This document shows, piece by piece, positions 1 through 7,814 of a DNA stretch of 64,000 bases (its first letter is position 1; each line of letters begins with the position of its first letter). The DNA is from Spirochaetaceae bacterium (GTDB taxonomy: Bacteria; Myxococcota_A; UBA9160; UBA4427): positions 298,368 through 362,367 of the forward strand of contig JACKFD010000006.1 in assembly GCA_020632655.1 (NCBI GenBank), in the 5' to 3' direction. The notes beneath the pieces were generated by a model, which made no database searches, was not told where the DNA came from, and was given only the letters and a program-made list of their open reading frames with translations. The position numbers and the translations under genes are program-made.

Positions 1-1
1 C

Positions 2-499
2 GTGCCCATGGGCGGGGACCTGCCGACGCGACCCGAGACGGCGACGGCCCCGCGCTTCCTCGTCGCGGCGAGCCGCGATCCGCATCCGAACGGAGGTGAT
101 CTCGAGCGCCTCGAGATCGTGAAGGGCTGGGTCGAGGACGGGGAGCGGCTTGAGCGGGTGTTGACCGTCGCCGGGGGACCGAACGGCGCGGACGTCGACG
201 TCACGACCTGCGAGCGACGCGGTCGCGGCGCCGCCGGCCTCTGCACGGTCTGGACCGATCCCGACTTCGATCCAGCGGAGCCGGCCTTCTACTATGCGCG
301 CCTGCGCGAGAACCCGAGCTGCCGATGGACGCAGTGGGCCTGTGTCGACGCCGGCGTCGTCTGCTCCGATCCGTCGAGCCTGCGCGAGGGCTACGAGGCC
401 TGCTGCACGGGGGAGCTGCCGGCGACGATCCAGGAGCGGGCCTGGAGCTCCCCGATCTGGTACACGCCGGAGGCGGCTCGAGACGACGCGGGCGCCTGA
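2..499 (+). CDS. DUF3604 family protein, C-terminal part (5' end outside window)
   Basis: This open frame is already running at the window edge and ends with TGA at 497-499, so only the last ~165 residues are visible. The visible part carries features I associate with the C-terminus of DUF3604 proteins (large secreted or periplasmic PHP-like proteins of unknown activity): PMGGDL near the edge, the stretch LERLEIVKGWVEDG followed by VAGG, a YYARLRENPSCRW segment, several paired cysteines, and the ending ERAWSSPIWYTP. The cysteines (CERR, CTVW, CRW, CVD, CSDP, CCTG) fit an exported, disulfide-containing domain. The first in-frame GTG at position 2 is not a believable start. The convergent MFS gene ends 4 bp downstream. 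The function is not known; the family call is from recognised motifs only. Confidence 0.8.
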   Translation: MPMGGDLPTRPETATAPRFLVAASRDPHPNGGDLERLEIVKGWVEDGERLERVLTVAGGPNGADVDVTTCERRGRGAAGLCTVWTDPDFDPAEPAFYYARLRENPSCRWTQWACVDAGVVCSDPSSLREGYEACCTGELPATIQERAWSSPIWYTPEAARDDAGA

Positions 500-503
500 G
501 CGT

Positions 504-1826
504 TCAGGACGCGGGATCGGGCGGGACCCGGGCCCCCGCACCCTGCGTCGGGATGCGAACCACCGCGAGCGCCGCCCCGCCGAGCACGATCAACCCCATC
601 TGCAATGCGAAGCCCGCGCCGTAGCCGCCGGTCGCGCCCAGCAGGAAATGACTCGTCGCCGACGCGATCGCGATGATCGGCACGCCGACGAGCCCCCCCA
701 TCCCGTTCGCCCGACCGAAGTTCGCGCGACCGAAGACGCGGCCGATCGCGACGCCCTGGAGCGGCGCCGCGCCACCGATCCCGATGCCATAGAGGGCGCC
801 CGCCGCGAGGAAGAGCGGGTAGCCGGGCTCCGTCGCGAGCACGACCCAGACCAGCACGTTCAGCACGACGACGAAGAGCATCGCCGGCTTGAGTGGCGCC
901 CGATCCGCGAGCCCCCCGATCACGACCTTCGCCGCGAGCGAGAGCGGCATCATCGTCAGGAAGAAGACGTTCGCCTGCTGCTGCGTGAAGCCGAGATCCG
1001 TGCCGTAGGGCACGAGCAGCCCGAGCAGCACGACGGGCGAGCTCGACACGAGACCGAAGCCGATCGCAAGCAGCCAGAGCCGTCGATCGCGGACCAGCTC
1101 GCTCGTCTCGAGCGCACCGATCTCCAGGTCTTCGTATGCCGCGGATCCCGACGATGGGTCGCCGGCCGTGGGCCCGCCGTCCGGACGCTGCCCGACCTCC
1201 TCGGGACGCCCCACCAGGCAGAACGCGAAGAGCGGCGCGGCCAGGAAGAGGCCCGTCGCACCGAAGCAGACGAAGGCCGTCCGCCAGCCCCACGCGTCGA
1301 TCAGCCATTGAGCGCTGGCCGGCGCGACGTAGCTCGCGACGGTCGCACCCGCGACCGTCACGCCGATCGCGAGACCGCGCCGCCGCACGAACCAGCTCGC
1401 GACGACGGCCATCGACGGGATGATCCCGAAGAGCGCCGCACCCGTGCAGACGAAGGCCACGAAGGCCGCGGCGAGCAGGCCGATCGACGGCGCGCGCGAC
1501 GCGAGCAGCAGGCCGAACCCGGCGAGCGCGGCCCCCGCGCTCATCATGCGCCGCGCGCGCCCCTGGTCGAGCCAGCGTCCCACGAAGGGCCCGGCGATCC
1601 CCATGGTCAGGATCGCGCAGGGCAGGCCGTAGCCGATCGTCGAGCGCGCGACGCCGAACTCCCGGGCGAGCGGGTCGATGAAGTTGCCGAAGGCCGACAG
1701 ACTGATGGCGCTCGCCAGGAAGTTCGCGACGAAGGTGAGGGCCAGCATCCGCCAACCCAGGAATCGCACCGTCGTGGCTCGCGACAGGCCGGACTCCGCC
1801 AGCACCCCACTCGTTCCGGTCGCCAT
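504..1826 (-). CDS. MFS transporter
   Basis: This encodes a 440-residue polytopic inner-membrane protein of the major facilitator superfamily, with about 12 hydrophobic segments and a central polar loop (around residues 200-240). The first helix region (TTVRFLGWRMLALTFVANF) and the GRWLDQGRARRMM loop between helices 2 and 3 match the MFS loop 2-3 signature. Such proteins move small solutes by proton symport or antiport; the substrate cannot be told from sequence. The frame extends upstream to 2033, but the N-terminal extension is Arg-rich and non-hydrophobic, so I place the start at the ATG at 1826, immediately before the first hydrophobic region. It is divergent from the selenoprotein candidate at 2032, so the ~205 bp between them should hold both promoters. 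Confidence 0.85.
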   Translation of the reverse strand: MATGTSGVLAESGLSRATTVRFLGWRMLALTFVANFLASAISLSAFGNFIDPLAREFGVARSTIGYGLPCAILTMGIAGPFVGRWLDQGRARRMMSAGAALAGFGLLLASRAPSIGLLAAAFVAFVCTGAALFGIIPSMAVVASWFVRRRGLAIGVTVAGATVASYVAPASAQWLIDAWGWRTAFVCFGATGLFLAAPLFAFCLVGRPEEVGQRPDGGPTAGDPSSGSAAYEDLEIGALETSELVRDRRLWLLAIGFGLVSSSPVVLLGLLVPYGTDLGFTQQQANVFFLTMMPLSLAAKVVIGGLADRAPLKPAMLFVVVLNVLVWVVLATEPGYPLFLAAGALYGIGIGGAAPLQGVAIGRVFGRANFGRANGMGGLVGVPIIAIASATSHFLLGATGGYGAGFALQMGLIVLGGAALAVVRIPTQGAGARVPPDPAS

Positions 1827-2017
1827 CGCGCTCTCCGCCTCCGCTTCGTTCCGCCCGCGCGGACGACACCGCCGCATCACGACCCGGACCACTCTAGGCG
1901 ACGCGGCCCATCCGGGCCCCCGGGTCTTCGCTACCGTCGCTCGTCGAGCCCGCATGCCGACCGGAGACTGCGCCCCGGAGCCGGCGCGGCGTTCGGTATT
2001 CGGGGCGATGCCCCGTG

Positions 2018-2023
2018 AAGGAG
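2018..2023 (+). promoter_or_regulatory. Shine-Dalgarno site of the AhpD-like selenoprotein candidate
   Basis: AAGGAG lies 8 bases before the ATG at 2032. It is one of the clearest ribosome binding sites in the window and shows that the frame containing the in-frame TGA is a translated gene and not a decayed remnant. Confidence 0.7.
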
Positions 2024-2031
2024 CTGCTGCC

Positions 2032-2532
2032 ATGTCCGAAGGAGCCAGGAAGAACGCGACCAGCCCGCCGATCGACCTGATGGGTGCCGCACCCGACCTC
2101 TTCGAGCGCTACTTCGCGTTCTTCCGCCCCGGCCATCGCGAAGGGCTCCTCCCCTCCCGCATCAAGGAGCTCGCGCGGCTCAAGATCGCCTCGATCAACG
2201 GCTGCGATACCTGACTCTTCGCCCGGTACGCGTCGGCGACGCGTCAAGGACTGGACGAGGAGACGGTGGCCCAGATCCATCGACCGGAGGCCGAGCGGGA
2301 GCTGGCGCCACGCGAGGCGTTGGCCGTGCGTTATGCGGAGAAGATGGCGGCGGACTTCCGCACGGTGCCCGGCCCCTTCGTCGCGGAGCTCCGCGAGCAC
2401 TTCACCGACGGCGAGATCGCCGAGCTCGGTCTGATGATCGGGCAGTACCTGGCGATGGGGCGCCTGCTCGTGGTCGCAGGGGCGCACGAGGCGGCATGCG
2501 AGCTGTACGTCCCGGACGCGTCGGACGGCTGA
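2032..2532 (+). CDS. AhpD-like / carboxymuconolactone decarboxylase family protein, probable selenoprotein (CxxU)
   Basis: Two open segments in the same frame (2032-2211 and 2215-2532) are separated only by a TGA at 2212-2214. Read through, they give a normal-length 166-residue all-helical protein of the AhpD/CMD fold. The family active site is E-x11-C-x2-C; here Glu46 and Cys58 are present and the TGA falls exactly on the second redox Cys (residue 61), giving INGCDT-U-LFARYAS. The usual His four residues later is Arg. The downstream half keeps family features (LGLMIGQYLAMGRLL, ending at TGA 2530-2532). AhpD-like selenoproteins are an established group, so insertion of selenocysteine is the simplest reading. 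Such proteins act as thiol/selenol oxidoreductases or peroxidases in the cytoplasm. The alternatives are a nonsense mutation or a sequencing error. No selA/B/C/D genes are in the window. Confidence 0.75.
2212..2214 (+). other. In-frame TGA, candidate selenocysteine codon
   Basis: The TGA sits at the resolving or peroxidatic Cys position of the CxxC motif of the AhpD-like fold, flanked on both sides by conserved family sequence in the same frame. A single-step change TGC/TGT to TGA could also produce it, so the hairpin at 2228-2244 is the key supporting evidence. Confidence 0.7.
2228..2244 (+). promoter_or_regulatory. Candidate bacterial SECIS hairpin
   Basis: A perfect 7-bp stem (ACGCGTC pairs with GACGCGT) closes a GGC loop. 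The loop begins 21 bases after the TGA. Bacterial SECIS elements are stem-loops just 3' of the UGA, inside the coding region, with a small apical loop carrying G in its first two positions roughly 16-37 bases downstream; this hairpin meets each of these. High G+C makes short hairpins common, so this is supportive and not proof. Confidence 0.6.
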
Positions 2533-2646
2533 GGAGGCCGCGCCCGGCGTCCCGGCCGATTGCCATCCCGGCTCCGGCTCCTCTCGGCGCGCGATGCGGT
2601 GACCGGCCGGGCGCAGGGCACGGCCGACTCGGGCGGCCGGCCGCAG

Positions 2647-3699
2647 CTAGCGGCCGACGGCGTCGATCAGAGCGGGGATGAAGCGGGCGGGGAAGTTCGG
2701 GACGACGAGGTCGGGATGGCTCTCGCGCATCACCTCGAACTTGCGCTCGAGCACGATCGCATAACGCACGACCGCGAAGAGCTCGAACCAGGCCATGCCT
2801 TCGATCGAGCGCCCCGTGAGCTCGCTCCAGCGCCGGTAGACCTCCTGGGGATCGGGAATGCCGGCGAGCCGCTCGGCCCCGAGGCCCTCGGAGTTGCAGC
2901 GGTCGATCCAGATGTACCAGCCGAGATCGGTCCGCGGATCGGAGACGTTCGCCATCTCCCAGTCGAGCACGGCGACCGGCCGGTTGTCGCGGAAGATCAG
3001 GTTGCCGACCCGGGAGTCACCCCAGCAGAGCGCCGGCGCCCCGTCCTTCGGCACGGTCGCCTGGAGATGCGACCAGCCCGCGCCGATCGCGGGATCGCCC
3101 ACGGGCCGAAGCTCGGGCTTCCACATCCTGTCGAAGGTCCGGATCTCCTGGGCCAGGATCGACTCGCCCGCCGCCGCCCGCGGCAGGCGTGAGAAGTCGT
3201 GGCGCTCGAGGTCGATCGCGTGGATGCGGGCGAGCACCTCGACCCCGCTCTGCCACATCGCCGCCCGATCCGCAGGTGTCGCCTCCTCCTTGAGCCACCC
3301 CGCGAGCATCATCGGCGGCTTGTCCGGCGGGATGCGCCCCTCGCAGAAGCCCATCACGTAGAAATCCGACCCGAGCAGCGAGGCGTCGGGCTCGTAGCCG
3401 ACGAGCGGCGGCGCCGGCACCCCTTCGCGTTGCATCACCTGCATCATCTCGAACTGCATCCGCAGATCGTGCCGGTCGAAGACCTCGCTGCGCGGCGGGA
3501 CCATCCGCAGCACATAACGCTCGGCCGCGCCATCGGGCCAGCGCGCGTCGAGCAGGAGCGTGACACTGCTCTCGCCGCTCGCCTGGGGAAACTCGAGATG
3601 GGGCACGCGCAGGCCGGGTCGATCCGGCAGTCGCGCCTGCAGCCAGCGCTCGATGCCGTGTCGGATCGCCTCGAGATCGCCGATGTCCTGCTCACCCAT
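2647..3699 (-). CDS. Phosphotransferase family protein (APH / ACAD10-like kinase fold)
   Basis: This encodes a 350-residue cytoplasmic protein of the aminoglycoside-phosphotransferase/choline-kinase fold. The N-lobe carries the beta-strand YVLRMVPP with the nucleotide-binding region. The C-lobe has the catalytic loop WGDSRVGNLIF (Brenner-type, with Asp and Asn, the usual leading His replaced by Trp) and the metal-binding VLDWEMA. In actinobacteria and deltaproteobacteria these proteins are commonly next to acyl-CoA dehydrogenases and are annotated as phosphotransferases of unknown small-molecule substrate; resistance to antibiotics should not be assumed. The open frame continues upstream to 3942, but those 81 codons are low-complexity Arg/Ser sequence, so the ATG at 3699 (MGEQDIGDLEAI) is chosen. 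Confidence 0.85.
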   Translation of the reverse strand: MGEQDIGDLEAIRHGIERWLQARLPDRPGLRVPHLEFPQASGESSVTLLLDARWPDGAAERYVLRMVPPRSEVFDRHDLRMQFEMMQVMQREGVPAPPLVGYEPDASLLGSDFYVMGFCEGRIPPDKPPMMLAGWLKEEATPADRAAMWQSGVEVLARIHAIDLERHDFSRLPRAAAGESILAQEIRTFDRMWKPELRPVGDPAIGAGWSHLQATVPKDGAPALCWGDSRVGNLIFRDNRPVAVLDWEMANVSDPRTDLGWYIWIDRCNSEGLGAERLAGIPDPQEVYRRWSELTGRSIEGMAWFELFAVVRYAIVLERKFEVMRESHPDLVVPNFPARFIPALIDAVGR

Positions 3700-3778
3700 G
3701 CTCGCTCGTCCCCTCGCTGGATCGTCTCGTTGGCCGGACGCCGCCCATCGCAAGCAAGCAGCGCGACGCGACGCCAAT

Positions 3779-4147
3779 TCAGAACGGGATGTCGTCCTCG
3801 TCGCCCGGCGGCGGCGGCTCGTCGCCGGCGAAGGGATCGTCTCCGCCCGCGGCCGTCCCCTCGCCCGCACGCTCGATCGCCCAGACCTCGAGGCTGTTGA
3901 AGTAGCGGATCTCGCCCTTCGGACTCTTCCACTCGCGGCCACGCAGGCTGAACTCGACGTCGACCTCCTGGCCCTCGCCGAATCCGTCGAGCTGCTCGCA
4001 GCGGTCGCCCGTGAGCTGGAAGAGCACGTATTGCGGATATCGGGAGGTGGCGTCGAGCTCGACGACGAACTCGCGCTTGCGGAAGCGCGCCGTGACCTGC
4101 TCGGCCTGGAACGTCCGGTAGAGCTTCCCGCGGATCTGCATGTTCAT
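3779..4147 (-). CDS. DUF3127 domain protein, OB-fold-like with SSB-type acidic tip
   Basis: This encodes a 122-residue soluble protein (start MNMQIRGKLY; a second ATG lies at 4141). The first ~95 residues match DUF3127, a small single-domain family thought to adopt an OB-like fold. The last ~28 residues are an acidic, Pro/Gly-rich disordered tail ending EDDIPF-stop. That tail is essentially the tip found on bacterial single-stranded DNA binding proteins, which docks many DNA-repair and replication partners. The tip suggests, but does not show, that this protein competes with or acts alongside SSB. It stands alone between the phosphotransferase gene and the PEP-CTERM gene repeats. Confidence 0.8.
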   Translation of the reverse strand: MNMQIRGKLYRTFQAEQVTARFRKREFVVELDATSRYPQYVLFQLTGDRCEQLDGFGEGQEVDVEFSLRGREWKSPKGEIRYFNSLEVWAIERAGEGTAAGGDDPFAGDEPPPPGDEDDIPF

Positions 4148-4304
4148 CGCGCCGACGACCCCCTTCGGCGCCGCACGGTAGCAGCCCGGACGGGCTTCGC
4201 TGCGCGTCGTGGCGGGCGATCGGGACGCCGGCGCCGCAGGGCATGCCCGGTCGATGGAGGCCGGACCGGGCCGCGGGAGCTGCCCGGTCGGGCCTCGGAC
4301 CGGG

Positions 4305-4535
4305 CGCGTCCGGGGCCGCGTCGCGAGCAGCATCAGACCGAGCGCGTCCGGCGCGGCGTCGCGAGCAGCATCAGACCGAGCGCGTCCGGCGCGGCGTCGC
4401 GAGCAGCATCAGACCGAGCGCGTCCGGGGCCGCGTCGCGAGCAGCATCAGACCGAGCGCGTCCGGGGCCGCGTCGCGAGCAGTATCAGACCGAGCGCGTC
4501 TGGGGCGGCGTCGCGAGCAGCATCAGACCGAGCGC
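4305..4535. repeat. 38-bp tandem repeat, about six copies, at the 3' end of a PEP-CTERM gene
   Basis: Copies begin at 4323, 4361, 4399, 4437, 4475 and 4513 (exact 38-bp steps), with a partial unit before 4323. The unit contains GCGAGCAGCATCAGACCGAG, which on the minus strand is the coding sequence for the terminal membrane helix (LGLMLLA) of the PEP-CTERM protein at 4485-5351. Copies differ at one to three positions. Because 38 is not a multiple of three, each copy shifts frame; the present stop codon of the gene lies in the second copy. This is a tandem expansion of a gene terminus, not a CRISPR (no unique spacers). Confidence 0.9.
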
Positions 4536-5351
4536 CATCAGGATCGCCGTTCCGGGCTCGGGAATCACGGACACGCTGCGATCGAGCAGCGGCGCGTTGC
4601 TGCCGAACTGCGTCAGGAACATGCGGCTCTCCCCCGCGCCGAGGGTGACGCTGCTCCACTGGAACGCTGCCGTGAAGTCGTTCGGGCCGAAGGGCAGGCC
4701 GGACCCATCCAGGTCGTCCACGTTCCCGTCCGTGAGATCGCGCAGCAGCTGCGCATAACGGTCGACCTGGAAGGCGTCGGCGCCGTAGCCGATCATGGGC
4801 GCTGTCTGCGTCGCGTCGCTCACGTCGATCTGGATGCCGTAGGTATTGGCGACGAGCGAGGCCAGGTCGTTGCCGGCCGAGCCACCGAGATCGAAGTCGG
4901 AGTAGTGGAAGACGTCGAGCGTCAGAGCCGAGAGGCCCGTGTTCACGATCGTGAGACTCTGGAAGACGTTGCCCATGCCGACGCCCGAATCGATCACCTC
5001 GAGGCGAAGCGTCGCACCGAAGCTGCCCGTGCCCGTCGGGTCGGCCCAATCGAGCGTCGCCAGCGACCCGGTGTAGAGCTCCGCGTCGGGATTGCCGAAG
5101 GCGACCTCGCGCGGACCGCCGGAGACCCGGTAGAACCACCAGGACTCGTAGGCCATGTCCGCGGGACCCGCACCCGTGAAGTCCACGTTCACGGTGTTGC
5201 CGAGAGAGCTCGCGAAGCTCTGCGTGTAGGCGAAGGTCACGTCGCCGTCGGTGATCGAGCCGATGGCCAGCGCGGGCAGCGGCGCGGCGAGTGCGGCGGC
5301 GACGGTGAGCGCAGCGAAGGGCTTGCGGAAGAACGGGGTTCGGGGGGCCAT
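4485..5351 (-). CDS. PEP-CTERM sorting domain protein, C-terminus altered by tandem repeat
   Basis: This encodes a 288-residue secreted protein. Residues 1-29 are a Sec signal peptide (FAALTVAAALAAPLPALA). The middle is rich in Gly, Asp, Thr and aromatic residues with no recognised domain. The C-terminus has the exosortase sorting signal: VIPEPG followed by a hydrophobic helix (TAILMALGLMLLA). The normal cluster of basic residues after the helix is missing; the chain ends TPPQTRSV because the 38-bp repeat shifts the frame and brings in TGA at 4485-4487. It is the expected substrate of the exosortase encoded at 22051. Whether sorting still works without the basic tail is uncertain. The start ATG at 5351 directly precedes the signal peptide. 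Confidence 0.85.
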   Translation of the reverse strand: MAPRTPFFRKPFAALTVAAALAAPLPALAIGSITDGDVTFAYTQSFASSLGNTVNVDFTGAGPADMAYESWWFYRVSGGPREVAFGNPDAELYTGSLATLDWADPTGTGSFGATLRLEVIDSGVGMGNVFQSLTIVNTGLSALTLDVFHYSDFDLGGSAGNDLASLVANTYGIQIDVSDATQTAPMIGYGADAFQVDRYAQLLRDLTDGNVDDLDGSGLPFGPNDFTAAFQWSSVTLGAGESRMFLTQFGSNAPLLDRSVSVIPEPGTAILMALGLMLLATPPQTRSV

Positions 5352-5523
5352 GAATCCACTCCAGACACGACGGGTCGGGAGAGGAAATCGGTGGGGGCCC
5401 GGAGGAAATGTAGGGATAAAACCTCGAAAAATGGATCCGACCGCGGGATTGCGGACGGGCCGCGCACGCCTCGCCGCGGGCCTGCGCTTCTCCTGCGCGG
5501 GCCCCCCGTGCGATCGGCTTCGC

Positions 5524-6495
5524 CTAGGGCGCCCCGGGCGAGCAGTCCGTCGCGAGCCAGTCCGTCAGCGTGCGCGCGAGCGCGATGCGACGGGCCGAGA
5601 AGGCGTGGTCGGCGTCGGTCAGGACGGCTTCCCGCAGATGCCTCGCCCCCGCCACCCGCAACGCATCGACCAACGGCGCGTGATGCAGCGTGGCGGGCGT
5701 CACCTCGTCGCGATCCGCCGCGACCAGCAGGACGGACCGCTCCCGGAGTGCTGCGACATGGCGCCGCGTATCGAAGCGATCCCGCTCCGCCATGACCTCG
5801 GCCACGAGCGTCGCGCCGCCCGGCCCCCGAACGGGCCCGGACCAGGCGTCGAGCCCGGCGGCGAAGCCGGCCGCGGCCTCGGGCGAGGCCTCGAGCTGCT
5901 CGGCCACGGCGCCGAAATTCGCCCCCGCGATCGAGGCCACGCAGTCGACACGCTCGATCTCGGCCGCCGAGACGAGCGCAGCGAAGCCGCCGAGGCTGTG
6001 ACCGACGAGCGTGATCCGGTCGGGATCGAGGCGATGGGCCCGGGCGAAATCGGGGCGGGCGATCGCGTCGACGACCGTCGCCACGTCCTCGAGCACGTGG
6101 ACGAAGGAGAAGGAGCCGCCGCTGCCCCAGGTGCCGCGGTAGTGGAAGAAGACGACGCCGAAGCCCGCGCGGCGAGCGGCCTGGGCGAGGTCGAGGTTGC
6201 GCTCGTTGCCCGGGAATCCGTGCAGGAGCACGACCGTCGGATGGGGTCCCGGGCCCTGCGCCTCGTAGACGATCGCGTTGAGCGAAGCGCCCTCCACCTC
6301 GAAGACGGCCTCGACGAGGCGCGGCGGATGGACCGGGTCGAAGTCGGACGGATCCGTCGTCACGGGGTCGTGGCCCGGCGACGAGAGACAGCCCGCCGCC
6401 GCGAGGAGCAGGAGGCCCACCATCGCGAGCCGGCATGGCCCGTCGGATCGACGGGCGCGAAGCGAGAGAAGGAGCGCGGTGGGCTGCGTCGTCAT
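5524..6495 (-). CDS. Alpha/beta hydrolase lipoprotein
   Basis: This encodes a 323-residue protein. An N-terminal signal with lipobox (LLLLAAAGC, Cys near residue 36) predicts an exported lipoprotein. The mature part is an alpha/beta-hydrolase: VVLLHGFPGNERN (oxyanion loop), the nucleophile elbow GHSLGG, a Leu/Ala-rich cap insertion, and a C-terminal acid/His pair in DRDEVTPA and DADHAFSA. It probably cleaves esters or acts as a dipeptidyl-type peptidase; the substrate is unknown. The frame is open to 6693 but the extra N-terminal part is not signal-like, so the ATG at 6495 is used. It is divergent from the CoA transferase at 6590. Confidence 0.8.
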   Translation of the reverse strand: MTTQPTALLLSLRARRSDGPCRLAMVGLLLLAAAGCLSSPGHDPVTTDPSDFDPVHPPRLVEAVFEVEGASLNAIVYEAQGPGPHPTVVLLHGFPGNERNLDLAQAARRAGFGVVFFHYRGTWGSGGSFSFVHVLEDVATVVDAIARPDFARAHRLDPDRITLVGHSLGGFAALVSAAEIERVDCVASIAGANFGAVAEQLEASPEAAAGFAAGLDAWSGPVRGPGGATLVAEVMAERDRFDTRRHVAALRERSVLLVAADRDEVTPATLHHAPLVDALRVAGARHLREAVLTDADHAFSARRIALARTLTDWLATDCSPGAP

Positions 6496-6534
6496 GGCCC
6501 GAGCATAGACGCCCGGACGTCGGTTCGGCTGGCC

Positions 6535-6540
6535 TAGACT
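6535..6540 (+). promoter_or_regulatory. Promoter -10-like TAGACT upstream of the CoA transferase
   Basis: TAGACT lies 50 bases before the ATG at 6590. Very similar TA-containing boxes occur 35-65 bases before several other starts here (22012, 46655, 47984, 61796). No clear -35 box is seen, so this is a weak call. Confidence 0.3.
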
Positions 6541-6589
6541 GGCGCGCATCCTGGCCGCGCGTCCACGCCGCCGCACAAGAGGAGAGCCC

Positions 6590-7777
6590 ATGCCCGGCCC
6601 GCTCGCGGGAGTCCGCATCGTCGAGGTGAGCGAGGTGATCTCGGCGCCCCTCGGCGTGATGCTCCTCGCCGAGCAAGGCGCCGAGGTCGTCAAGGTCGAG
6701 CCGCCGCGCCACGGCGAGGAGAGTCGCCAGCTCTCGAACTACCGCGACGGCATGGCCGCCCTCTTCCTCAACAACAACCACGGCAAGCGCTCGATCGGCG
6801 TCGACCTGAAGCGGCCCGAGGGCCGGGCGCTCGTCCTCGAGCTCGTCCGACGCGCCGACGTCTTCGTGCAGAACTGGCGCCCGGGAACGGCCGAGCGCCT
6901 CGGGCTGGGCGAGGCGGCGCTGCGGGCGGTGAATCCAGAGCTCGTCTACGCCTCCGTGTCGGGCTTCGGCGAGGACGGCCCCTACGCCCGGCGGCGCGGC
7001 TACGACCCGATCTTCCAGTCGCTCACGGGCTACGTGGCCGCCCAGCTGAACCCCGAGGTCCCGATCCCCGACCTCGTGCGCAATGCGGTCGTCGACAAGG
7101 CGACCGCCTACGCCCTCGCCCAGGCGATCACGGCGGCGCTCTTCGCCCGGGAGCGCGGCGCACCCGGTCAGCACGTCCGCCTCAACATGCTCGACGCCGG
7201 CCTCGCCTTCTTCTGGCCCGACGGCATGCTGCGGCACTCGCTGGTGGGGGACGACGTCGCCAACTACGCCGTGCCCGGGGAACGTTATGCGCTGTCGCCC
7301 ACGAAGGACGGCCAGATCGTCTTCTGGGCGAGCACCGCCGAGCAGATGCGCGCGACCCTGCGCGTCGTCAGTCGCGACGACCTCGCCGACAGCCCGGGCC
7401 AGCAGGGACGCGCGATGATCGAGGAGGCGAACCAGCTCGCACGCGCCGCGGCGGTCGCCGAGGGCCTGTCCCGCATGACGACCGCGGACGCCTACCGCCG
7501 GATGATCGACCTCGAGGTCCCGGCCGCGCCGATCCTCGGCCATCCCGAGGTGCTCGTCGATCCGCAGATCGTGCACAACGGCGCCGTGATCGAGGCCGTG
7601 CATCCCGTCTACGGCCGATACCGCCGCGTCCGCTCGCCTGCGCGCTTCTCGGCGAGCGTTGCGGACCCGATCCGCCCCGCCCCGCTCTACGGGGAGGACA
7701 CGGACGCGATCCTCGAGGACCTGGGCCACGATGCGGCCGAACGCGAGCGCCTTCGCGCGCTCGGCGTCGTGCGCTGA
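6590..7777 (+). CDS. CaiB/BaiF (family III) CoA transferase
   Basis: This encodes a 395-residue cytoplasmic enzyme that moves CoA between carboxylic acids. The N-terminal Rossmann part has the family opening LAGVRIVEVSEVISAPLGVMLLAEQGAEVVKVE, split here as LAGVRIVEV and AEQGAEVVKVE. NNNHGKRSIGVDLK and YASVSGFGEDGP are typical family III motifs. Asp169 (in VVDKATAYALAQ) is the expected acyl-acceptor Asp, the same number as in formyl-CoA transferase. The length is normal for the family. The acid substrate is unknown; in this genome context (acyl-CoA dehydrogenase, thiolase, hydratase) carboxylic-acid activation for beta-oxidation-like catabolism is plausible. SD-like GAGGAGAG precedes the ATG. 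Confidence 0.9.
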   Translation: MPGPLAGVRIVEVSEVISAPLGVMLLAEQGAEVVKVEPPRHGEESRQLSNYRDGMAALFLNNNHGKRSIGVDLKRPEGRALVLELVRRADVFVQNWRPGTAERLGLGEAALRAVNPELVYASVSGFGEDGPYARRRGYDPIFQSLTGYVAAQLNPEVPIPDLVRNAVVDKATAYALAQAITAALFARERGAPGQHVRLNMLDAGLAFFWPDGMLRHSLVGDDVANYAVPGERYALSPTKDGQIVFWASTAEQMRATLRVVSRDDLADSPGQQGRAMIEEANQLARAAAVAEGLSRMTTADAYRRMIDLEVPAAPILGHPEVLVDPQIVHNGAVIEAVHPVYGRYRRVRSPARFSASVADPIRPAPLYGEDTDAILEDLGHDAAERERLRALGVVR

Positions 7778-7814
7778 TCGAAGCCCGGCGTGGCCGCGAA
7801 GGGCGCGCGGCGCC

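Noticed and set aside
2032..2532. AhpD-like gene as a pseudogene broken by a nonsense codon
   Set aside because: The stop lies exactly on the redox Cys, both halves are fully conserved, the SD is good and a hairpin follows; selenocysteine explains all of it better, though a mutation is not excluded.
4305..4535. CRISPR-like array
   Set aside because: Repeats are directly adjacent without unique spacers and contain coding sequence of a gene terminus.
5237..7729. 830-codon minus-strand frame joining the PEP-CTERM start, the hydrolase region and antisense of the CoA transferase
   Set aside because: Domains of three real genes in other frames; the translated product has no coherent fold.
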